From: an uncultured Eggerthellaceae bacterium
Lineage (GTDB): Bacteria; Actinomycetota; Coriobacteriia; Coriobacteriales; Eggerthellaceae
Assembly: GCA_948829205.1 (NCBI GenBank)
Contig: CAQLOA010000011.1
Location: forward strand, 1 to 18,511
Reading direction: 5' to 3'
Length of the DNA: 18,511 bases
This document shows, piece by piece, positions 13,170 through 18,511 of the stretch; position 1 is the first letter of the stretch, and each line of letters opens with the position of its first letter. The translations under genes and the position numbers were made by a program. Under the pieces are notes generated by a model. It saw nothing but the letters and a program-made list of their open reading frames with translations. It did not search any database and had not been told where the DNA came from.

Positions 13170-14198
13170 CTAATCCCCGAAGATCTTGCGATCGTTGCGC
13201 AGGCGCTCGGCCTTCCCGCGGCTTTCCTCCCACTCGCGACACGCCGCAAGCGTGGCCTCGTCGCCGGCCTCCACCTTCTCGTGGAAGGCGATGCAGTAGT
13301 CGGCCAGGCCGGCCGTTCGCTTCTCCAGCGCGTCGCGTCCCTTCACGGCAAACGACATCTTGAACGCGTCGAATATGCCGCGGTCGTCCTTCACCGCGAC
13401 GCCCGACCCCGTCCACATGCGTATGGCATGCGCCAGGTAGCGGTCGTCGGGGTCGGTGGAGAACGCGTCCTCCACCTTCGACCAATAGGTGTCGTACAGG
13501 TACGACTTGTCGTCGAATTCGGGGCGCATCAGCAGGAAGTTGCGCACCAGGTCGGGGGTTGAAAGCGGCAGGCCCTTCGAGTTCAGCGACTCGAAGACCG
13601 TCTGCTGGCGGTCCTTCGCCTCCATCAGCACCTCGACGATGTATAGCTGGCCGACACCGCGTTCGAACGCGTCGAAGTCGAAGCCATCGGCGTCCATCCG
13701 GTCACGGAACCATTCGTACGATTCCACCACCAGCCTCGAATAGTCCTCGTCGGCGGCAGGCTTCTCGCCGATGCCTTCAAGCCACCTAAGCGTCGGGGCG
13801 TCCGCGCGCGACAGCACCAGCTTGCAGGCGTCGCCGTCGGGGAGCGCAAGCCTCAGGAAGGCATCCGCCACCTGGTCGGGGCCCATGCCGTCGAACGTCT
13901 TCCCCGACTTTGCCAGCCAGCTGCACACGGCGCACATCATCAAGGTGAACGTGGTCATGCGCTGCTGGCCGTCGATCAGGTCCAGCTGCCGCACGCCTTC
14001 GTGATGCGAGGCGCCTTCGCTGAAGAAGACCATCCCCATGAAGTGAGGCCTGCCCGTGCGCCCCGCCTCCATCAGGTCGTCCCAGAACTCGCGCAGCTGC
14101 GGGCGCGTCCACGAGTAGACGCGCTGGTAGACGGGAACGACCAGCTGCGTGTCCGGCGCTCCCACGAAGTCGGTTAGCTTCGTCTGCTTCACCTGCAT
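13170..14198 (-). CDS. DUF262 domain protein (GmrSD/ParB-like), downstream paralog
   Basis: This 342-residue protein has the DUF262 motifs: VPVYQRVYSW (21-30), HFMGMVFF (52-59), the NTPase signature IDGQQRMTT (75-83), and FESLNSKGLPLS (202-213) followed by DLVRNFLL. DUF262 is the N-terminal, nucleotide-hydrolysing, ParB-like module of type IV restriction enzymes such as GmrSD, BrxU and SspE. The usual C-terminal DUF1524 HNH-type nuclease with its His-x-x-Pro motif is absent. The protein ends about 130 residues after the FESLNSKG motif, where full GmrSD proteins run to 550-700 residues. The ATG at 14198 has AGGAGG at a spacing of 8, directly after the stop of the upstream paralog, so the pair is one operon. 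It could be a reduced defence protein or a regulator; the function is not known. Confidence 0.85.
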   Translation of the reverse strand: MQVKQTKLTDFVGAPDTQLVVPVYQRVYSWTRPQLREFWDDLMEAGRTGRPHFMGMVFFSEGASHHEGVRQLDLIDGQQRMTTFTLMMCAVCSWLAKSGKTFDGMGPDQVADAFLRLALPDGDACKLVLSRADAPTLRWLEGIGEKPAADEDYSRLVVESYEWFRDRMDADGFDFDAFERGVGQLYIVEVLMEAKDRQQTVFESLNSKGLPLSTPDLVRNFLLMRPEFDDKSYLYDTYWSKVEDAFSTDPDDRYLAHAIRMWTGSGVAVKDDRGIFDAFKMSFAVKGRDALEKRTAGLADYCIAFHEKVEAGDEATLAACREWEESRGKAERLRNDRKIFGD

Positions 14199-14210
14199 GG
14201 CGGTTGCCTC

Positions 14211-15380
14211 CTAAAGCTCGCGGCCCATGGCGCGCAGCTCTTGGCGGACGCGCTCGGCGTATTCCTCGTTGTCGGCCTTCTTCAGACCGTATCCCGACGT
14301 GAGCGTCTGGGCGCCATTCTTGGCCCATGGCATCGAACGGAACTTCTTCACGGCGTGGTAGCGGTAGTTCTCGGCCCATATCATCGCGAACGACCGCAGC
14401 TCGTTCAGCACGGGCTCGAGGTCGCCGGCGTACTCGTCGTCGTAGTAGCGCTTGAACGCCGAATAGACGTCCTCGGGCGTGCGGGCGCGCACCTTCGTGA
14501 ACCGCACGGAAAGCCATGCCTTGATCATGGTGTCCAGCTTCAACAAGCCTGGGTCGGGGTCGAAGACACCTTCGATCACCGTCCAGTACTCCACGTACAA
14601 CCTTGCCTGCTCGTCGTGCGATTCGCTGGCCAGCAGGTAGTTCCTCACCATGTCGCCGATGTTCAGCTTCAGGCCCTTCGAGTTCAGGCTCTCGAACACC
14701 GCCTGCGCATCGTCTTCGGGCCCTATCTGCGCCATGACGACGTTCAGGTTCTTCAGCCCGCGCTCGAACTGGGCCACGTCGAAGCCGTCTTCGTCCATAA
14801 GCGACTCGAAGTAGGCCAGGTTGTGGGAGACGTTCCGCGAAGGTATGGAATCGGCAGGGGCGCCCTGCACGGCCGCGGCCATGGACGTCGCATCCAATCG
14901 CGAGAGCTGCAGCTTGGGGATGACACCGGCGGCGGGAACAGGGGCGGGGGCGGCGCCTCCGGAAGCGCCAGCGCCGGAGGCCGCTTCGCCGCCTGCGTGA
15001 ACGGCTGCATAGGCGTCGGCAAGGCGCGCGCCGGACGCGAGGAAGTCGCTTTCGACCCGCTTCGGCGCAAGGTCGTCAAGGGACGCCTCGGGGTGCTTCT
15101 CAAGGTAGTTGCGTAACGCGACCAGCATCAACATTACGGTGGTCATGCGCTGCTGCCCGTCGACGATGGAAAGGCGTCGGCCAACCTCGGCAGGCTGTTC
15201 CTCGTAAAGGATCGTCCCCGAGAAATGCCCCTCGTCGCGGCGACCGGCACGTAGCACGTCCAGCCACAGCTCTTGGCACTGGCGCTCCTGCCATGCATAG
15301 CGGCGCTGGTACGCCGGAATGACGAACTGCGTGTTCGGCTGCGCCATCATATCCAGCAATGTGGACTGACCGACCTTCAT
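14211..15380 (-). CDS. DUF262 domain protein (GmrSD/ParB-like), upstream paralog
   Basis: This 389-residue paralog of the next gene is alignable with it from residue 1 (LLDMMAQPNTQFVIPAYQRR versus LTDFVGAPDTQLVVPVYQRV). DUF262 motifs are IPAYQRRYAW (21-30), HFSGTILYE (52-60), VDGQQRMTT (73-81) and FESLNSKGLKLN (229-240). An Ala/Gly/Pro-rich insert (about 127-153), absent from its partner, looks like a flexible linker. As in the partner, no DUF1524 or other nuclease domain follows, and the C-terminus is mostly helical and charged. The ATG at 15380 has GGAGG at a spacing of about 8. The stop is 12 bases before the next gene's start. It is divergent from the TetR gene at 15535, which may control it. 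Two DUF262-only proteins in tandem suggest a heteromeric complex; this is inference. Confidence 0.85.
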   Translation of the reverse strand: MKVGQSTLLDMMAQPNTQFVIPAYQRRYAWQERQCQELWLDVLRAGRRDEGHFSGTILYEEQPAEVGRRLSIVDGQQRMTTVMLMLVALRNYLEKHPEASLDDLAPKRVESDFLASGARLADAYAAVHAGGEAASGAGASGGAAPAPVPAAGVIPKLQLSRLDATSMAAAVQGAPADSIPSRNVSHNLAYFESLMDEDGFDVAQFERGLKNLNVVMAQIGPEDDAQAVFESLNSKGLKLNIGDMVRNYLLASESHDEQARLYVEYWTVIEGVFDPDPGLLKLDTMIKAWLSVRFTKVRARTPEDVYSAFKRYYDDEYAGDLEPVLNELRSFAMIWAENYRYHAVKKFRSMPWAKNGAQTLTSGYGLKKADNEEYAERVRQELRAMGREL

Positions 15381-15403
15381 GATGAGGCCTCCGTTCGTGT
15401 TTC

Positions 15404-15431
15404 TTTACAGCCTGTATGAAACTTCTATAAT
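15404..15431 (+). promoter_or_regulatory. Promoter of the TetR gene (TTTACA-N16-TATAAT)
   Basis: TTTACA (15404-15409) and a perfect TATAAT (15426-15431) are spaced by 16 bases in the 154-base divergent gap, pointing towards the TetR gene. The expected start near 15438 leaves an untranslated leader of about 97 bases. No equally clear promoter is seen for the divergent DUF262 operon. Confidence 0.6.
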
Positions 15432-15439
15432 GCGAACAT

Positions 15440-15469
15440 AGCACGCAGTTGGCGGAAAGCAAGCGTGCT
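15440..15469. promoter_or_regulatory. Inverted repeat just downstream of the TetR promoter
   Basis: AGCACGC (15440-15446) and GCGTGCT (15463-15469) are perfect 7-base inverted arms with a 16-base spacer, lying at or just after the predicted start site. It could be an operator for the TetR protein controlling itself and the divergent DUF262 pair, or a hairpin in the leader RNA. Assignment is by position only. Confidence 0.35.
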
Positions 15470-15534
15470 TCGCCGCCGAAAGTGCCTTTCATTTACACAT
15501 CTCGGAAACTTGTAAGAGACTTCGAGGGAGGGAC

Positions 15535-16140
15535 ATGGCCCGGGCACCGAAGACGCGCAAGAAGGACCGCCGCTCGATCGAGACCGAGGCTGCCCTCAAG
15601 GAATGCCTGCTTGCCGCCATGAAGGGCAAAAGGTTCTCCGACCTTACCGTGAGCGAGGTCTGCCGCGACGCCGGCATAACGCGGGCCACGTTCTACCAGC
15701 ATTACGACAACCTGGCCGACGTGCTAGACGAGGTGCTTGACGACATGACCGCCGAACTGGGCGACGTGCCGCTTGAGATGTGCGAGTCGTGCGCAGGGGC
15801 TAACGGCGTGCCCCAGGCCGCGCACGACTGGCATGGCATGCCCTTCTGCCACTTCTACGCGTCGCGGAACCCCTACCAGCCGCTCTTGGAAGACAACTCT
15901 ATCGCGGAGAGGCTGATCGAGCGCATCGTCGACCGCAACCTGGAAGATCTGATGCAGAGCATCAGACGCCGGCACCCGTCCACCAACGTCGAAAAGACGC
16001 AGCTGCGCTACCTGAACATATTCCGAATCAGCGGATGCCTGGCCGCAGCCAAGGCAGCCAAGCGAAGCGGGCACGACTGGAGCCTGGTGAAGCCCACGCT
16101 TGACTCTGCCATCGCGGCCGCCTTCGAAACACTAGACTGA
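15535..16140 (+). CDS. TetR-family transcriptional regulator
   Basis: This 201-residue regulator has an N-terminal TetR HTH at about residues 18-60 (FSDLTVSEVCRDAGITRATF followed by YQHYDN). The ligand-binding half is not recognisable to a known subgroup. It carries a Cys/His cluster, Cys83-x-x-Cys86, His97, His100 and Cys105-His106, which could bind a metal or react to redox change. The ATG at 15535 follows GAGGGAGG closely. It is divergent from the DUF262 operon and 61 bases upstream of the glycosylase gene on the same strand. By the usual TetR habit it would repress itself and one neighbour, most simply the divergent pair; this is inference. Confidence 0.9.
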   Translation: MARAPKTRKKDRRSIETEAALKECLLAAMKGKRFSDLTVSEVCRDAGITRATFYQHYDNLADVLDEVLDDMTAELGDVPLEMCESCAGANGVPQAAHDWHGMPFCHFYASRNPYQPLLEDNSIAERLIERIVDRNLEDLMQSIRRRHPSTNVEKTQLRYLNIFRISGCLAAAKAAKRSGHDWSLVKPTLDSAIAAAFETLD

Positions 16141-16201
16141 TGACGCCAAGGCCTCGGAAGGGTTCGGCTGCGAGCGCTCCAAAGCCTCTGAAAGGACGGC
16201 C

Positions 16202-16936
16202 ATGAGAACGAACGCCGACAGGAACTGGGACATGCTCGAACGGGCACTGGCCGCAGAGTCCAGCGGCAAAAGCCCGCGGCTGTTCTCGTCGCGCAAGACG
16301 CTGTTCGGAATCCCTTCGTCGCTCGACCAGGAACTGGCGTCGCTGGAAGAGTCGCCTTTGAAACCCGAAGACGCACATAGCACCGATTCCAAGAATGCAA
16401 GCGAGGCAGCGAGGTCCAAGCGGCCATCCGAAAGCACGCGCAAACCCGCCCTCGTGCGGCACACCATCGACCCCGTGTTCGACACCGACTCGCGCGTGCT
16501 GTTGCTTGGAACCATGCCTTCGCCCAAGTCGCGCGAGACCGGCTTCTATTACGGCCATCCGCAGAACCGCTTCTGGAAGGTGATGGCCGCGCTGTTCGAC
16601 GAGAAGCTTCCCGTCACCAACGACGAGAAGCGCGACCTGGCGCTGCGACACGGCATCGCGCTGTGGGACGTGCTGGCGGAATGCACCATCGAAGGCGCAA
16701 GCGACGGCTCCATAGCCGACTGCGTGCCGAACGACATCGGCAGCCTGTTTGCACGCGCTCCCATCGAGGCCGTGTTCTGCACCGGCGCGAAGGCGGCCGA
16801 GCTCTACACGAAACACTGCGAGGTGCAGACGCACCTGGCGTGCACGCGCCTTCCGTCGACCAGCCCTGCGAACGCGGCGAAGTCGCTCGAGCAGCTCGTC
16901 GAGGACTATCGCGCCATCCTTCCCTACTGCCTGTAG
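16202..16936 (+). CDS. DNA-deoxyinosine glycosylase (UDG superfamily, HDG-like)
   Basis: This 244-residue protein's last 160 residues match the hypoxanthine-DNA glycosylase branch (family 6) of the uracil-DNA glycosylase superfamily. It would remove deaminated bases in base-excision repair. Motif 1 is LLGTMPSPKSRETGFYYGHP followed by QNRFW, with Asn122 as the expected catalytic residue. Motif 2 is LPSTSPANA (217-225). The family is usually about 165 residues. Here an extra N-terminal stretch of about 85 residues, polar, Ser/Lys/Glu-rich and apparently unstructured, precedes the domain. The ATG at 16202 has AAGGA at a spacing of 5, so the extension is probably translated; an ATG ten codons on is possible. 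The stop codon lies inside a strong hairpin. It could be co-transcribed with the TetR gene. Exodeoxyribonuclease III at 5214 would act in the same repair pathway. Confidence 0.88.
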   Translation: MRTNADRNWDMLERALAAESSGKSPRLFSSRKTLFGIPSSLDQELASLEESPLKPEDAHSTDSKNASEAARSKRPSESTRKPALVRHTIDPVFDTDSRVLLLGTMPSPKSRETGFYYGHPQNRFWKVMAALFDEKLPVTNDEKRDLALRHGIALWDVLAECTIEGASDGSIADCVPNDIGSLFARAPIEAVFCTGAKAAELYTKHCEVQTHLACTRLPSTSPANAAKSLEQLVEDYRAILPYCL

Positions 16937-16942
16937 GGAAGG
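16918..16942 (+). terminator. Hairpin overlapping the glycosylase stop codon
   Basis: A perfect 10-base stem (CCTTCCCTAC at 16918-16927 with GTAGGGAAGG at 16933-16942) has a 5-base loop. The TAG stop at 16934-16936 lies in the right arm. There is no T-run after it, so it is a non-classical terminator or an RNA 3'-end stabiliser. The following 137 bases (16943-17079) contain nothing else I can recognise. Confidence 0.5.
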
Positions 16943-17079
16943 CGCACAGGGGGTGGCTTGCGCTCAAGGGGATAGCTTGCACTCAGACATGCAGGTGTCG
17001 GCGCGGGAGTCAGATACGGAGACTGCGGGCTGCACCTCAGTTGCAAAAGTGCCGTCGAAGTCTCCTGCTTCATGCAAGG

Positions 17080-17574
17080 CTAATCGGCTTCCGCCATAGG
17101 GTCGAAGCCGCTTATTTTGGTCGCCAGCCCCTGGGCAACGGGCAGCAACGCAAAGATTGCAAGGAAGCCGGATGCAACGGCCGGCGCCCATAGCATGGCA
17201 ACGATGCCAAGCACGTCGCCGACGCTGGTGCTCGCAAGCATCACGATGAACATGCATGCCGTCAGTATGACGGTCACGTTGACCACGGCCAGCGTCAGGC
17301 TCACCACCAAATGGCTCGCAAGCCTCCCCGTGGCATGCAGCGCTGCAGCCAGCTTCTGCCCCCAAGCCATCGTGGGCAGAAAGTCGCCCACGGCATAGCC
17401 GACGGGGATGCTCATGACGAGGGATTGGCAGAACGTGCGTGCGATTTCATCCATAGCCATGGACGTCACGTCGTGAGACAGGAACAGAAACACACATCCC
17501 AGGACAAGTCCGATGAATATGTTCATCAGCAGGCTTGTCATGCGCTGAAATCCTATGGGGCCCGTGTTTGGCAT
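17080..17574 (-). CDS. Small four-helix membrane protein, unknown function
   Basis: This 164-residue protein has four hydrophobic segments at about residues 14-33, 48-68, 88-113 and 122-147, with a short C-terminal tail (ISGFDPMAEAD). I do not recognise the family with certainty. The two halves look alike: each has a helix pair in which a Pro and Gly sit in the second helix, followed by a Trp/Gln-Gly turn (PTMAWGQKLAAAL and LPVAQGLATK). This suggests a duplicated two-helix unit such as DUF2798. The ATG at 17574 was chosen because GAGGAAGG lies about 9 bases upstream. The frame stays open to 18054, but that part lies over the MFS gene in another frame and is rejected. It is downstream of the MFS gene on the same strand, separated by 161 bases, so it might assist the same transport process. 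Confidence 0.7.
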   Translation of the reverse strand: MPNTGPIGFQRMTSLLMNIFIGLVLGCVFLFLSHDVTSMAMDEIARTFCQSLVMSIPVGYAVGDFLPTMAWGQKLAAALHATGRLASHLVVSLTLAVVNVTVILTACMFIVMLASTSVGDVLGIVAMLWAPAVASGFLAIFALLPVAQGLATKISGFDPMAEAD

Positions 17575-17635
17575 CTGGTCATACCTTCCTCGGAGCATCG
17601 CAACCGCGAGCAGATCGAGCGTTTCGAAATCCGAC

Positions 17636-17661
17636 CGGAGGGGCCTTCCAAAACCCCTCCG
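17636..17661 (-). terminator. Hairpin between the MFS gene and the small membrane protein
   Basis: CGGAGGGG and CCCCTCCG form a perfect 8-base stem with a 10-base loop in the 161-base gap. It follows the MFS gene on the minus strand and could end or attenuate its transcript. The T-run is missing, so read-through into the 164-residue gene is possible. No clear promoter is seen for that gene in the gap. Confidence 0.4.
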
Positions 17662-17735
17662 ACGAATCGCATCTCCCGCTGCACTAGGGATACGGAAGGT
17701 GCATCTAGGGGGAGAAAGAGAGAAAGTCGGGGGCT

Positions 17736-18511
17736 CTATGCTTCGGAAGACGCCTCCAGCTGCAAAGCGTCCTCCTGCGCAATCTTGCGGTCGCTCTTCA
17801 CGAAGAAGACCACCAGGAATATGCAAACGACCAGCGGCGCGCCCAAGAACACGACTGCAGCCATGAAAAAGCCCCAGTTCGCAATAAGAGCGCCGAACAG
17901 ACCGTTGCCGAAGAACGTCAGGTTCGTGACGAAGGCCATGATGCCCAGCACGTAGTCCATCTTCCGAGGGTCGGTGACCAAAACCGGGATATAGGTCCTG
18001 ATGGCCACGGGCACGATGCCAGCCAGCAGGCCAATGCCAATGCCAAAGAGCCACATGTTGACGGCGCTGCTGCCATAGCTGCCATAGGACATGATGACCA
18101 TGCCGCCAAAGAGGATGAAGCCACCGATGGTGAAGGCCTTGCGAAGGTTATACCTCTCATAGAACACGCCGGCGGACACGCCGAACAGCACCACGAGGAT
18201 CTGCGAGTAAAGCGCCGGACTGTTGGACTCCACGATGCCTACGCCGATGCTTTGGAGGAACGTGGGGAAGAACCCCTGGCAAAGTCCGAAAATCCAACAG
18301 TAACCGAAGAACGCGAAGGCGCAGATGATGCCGCCTCTGACATAGTTGTGATTGATGGCGCTCTTCTCCTTGCGCTCGACGGCTTGCGCATTGAGGACGT
18401 TCTCGTCAACCGCGTTAAGCCTGAACGCGACCACATGAATCGCCAGCGCCACCACCAGAATGCCGATGCCTACGTAGGTAATCGTCGCCGTCGAGCCGGT
18501 TGCCTGGAAGA
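17736..18511 (-). CDS. MFS transporter, N-terminal half beyond the window edge
   Basis: This is the C-terminal 257 residues of a major facilitator carrier. The frame is open to the right edge, so the real start is outside the window and the GTG at 18455 is internal. About seven hydrophobic segments are visible. The one nearest the edge (TYVGIGILVVALAIHVVAF) fits TM6, a charged central loop (RLNAVDENVLNAQAVERKEK) follows, and then come TM7 to TM12. The RKAFTIGGFILFGG stretch after TM8 and the NMWLFGIGIGLLAGIVPVAI helix are typical of the family. The tail is short and acidic (SDRKIAQEDALQLEASSEA). Carriers of this kind are abundant in Eggerthellaceae and often sit beside flavin reductases or dehydratases for organic acids, but the substrate cannot be read here. 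Confidence 0.85.
   Translation of the reverse strand, partial: FQATGSTATITYVGIGILVVALAIHVVAFRLNAVDENVLNAQAVERKEKSAINHNYVRGGIICAFAFFGYCWIFGLCQGFFPTFLQSIGVGIVESNSPALYSQILVVLFGVSAGVFYERYNLRKAFTIGGFILFGGMVIMSYGSYGSSAVNMWLFGIGIGLLAGIVPVAIRTYIPVLVTDPRKMDYVLGIMAFVTNLTFFGNGLFGALIANWGFFMAAVVFLGAPLVVCIFLVVFFVKSDRKIAQEDALQLEASSEA

Noticed and set aside
17575..18054. Upstream 160 codons of the open frame joined to the small membrane protein
   Set aside because: They lie in a different frame over the MFS gene. The ribosome site at about 17583-17590 and the hydrophobic start at 17574 mark the true N-terminus.
1..18511. tRNA, rRNA, CRISPR, integrase or transposase
   Set aside because: Looked for by eye across both strands; nothing convincing was seen. 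A tRNAscan and Rfam search would be needed to exclude small RNAs.

Overview
The window is GC-rich and gene-dense. The gene set suggests a host-associated actinobacterium of the Coriobacteriia, most likely Eggerthellaceae. This rests on an FhaA-type protein with a DUF3662 N-terminus, MurT/GatD-type lipid II amidation, a membrane LuxR regulator beside an ABC exporter, a lectin-domain papain-like secreted peptidase, and an MFS carrier running off the right edge. This placement is inference; no rRNA, tRNA or other marker is present to fix it. I saw no tRNA, CRISPR array, transposase, integrase or phage gene, and no gene-free stretch longer than about 300 bases.

Layout. (1) 1-3742: an ABC exporter operon on the minus strand (ATPase, permease, second permease cut by the left edge), divergent from a short membrane-anchored LuxR-type regulator at 3035-3742. 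(2) 3768-5999: a phenylacetate-CoA ligase-family enzyme (minus) divergent from exodeoxyribonuclease III (plus). The gap between them carries a long near-perfect palindrome. (3) 5996-8766: a secreted C1-family cysteine peptidase and a universal stress protein, both minus. (4) 8909-13094: a plus-strand cell-envelope run, made of an FHA-domain protein, a single-chain MurT-GatD fusion, and RlmH (23S rRNA methyltransferase). (5) 13170-15380: two tandem paralogous DUF262 proteins (minus), convergent on rlmH and divergent from a TetR regulator at 15535-16140. The TetR gene is followed by a DNA-deoxyinosine glycosylase-family gene. (6) 17080-18511: a small four-helix membrane protein and the C-terminal half of an MFS transporter (minus), cut by the right edge.

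How the genes work together. The LuxR protein looks like a membrane sensor joined directly to a NarL-type DNA-binding domain, with no kinase or receiver module, so it probably controls the divergent exporter as a one-component regulator. The FHA, MurT-GatD and RlmH run links a likely Ser/Thr-kinase signalling adaptor with amidation of lipid II D-glutamate. The DUF262 pair has the DGQQR NTPase motif of GmrSD/SspE/BrxU-type proteins but no DUF1524 nuclease domain, and lies directly downstream of rlmH. It is the best candidate for an undescribed defence-type module here.

The points most worth a second look are the LuxR architecture with a near-leaderless promoter, the MurT-GatD fusion and its apparent ATC start codon, the nuclease-less DUF262 pair, and the palindromic repeat at 5091-5153.
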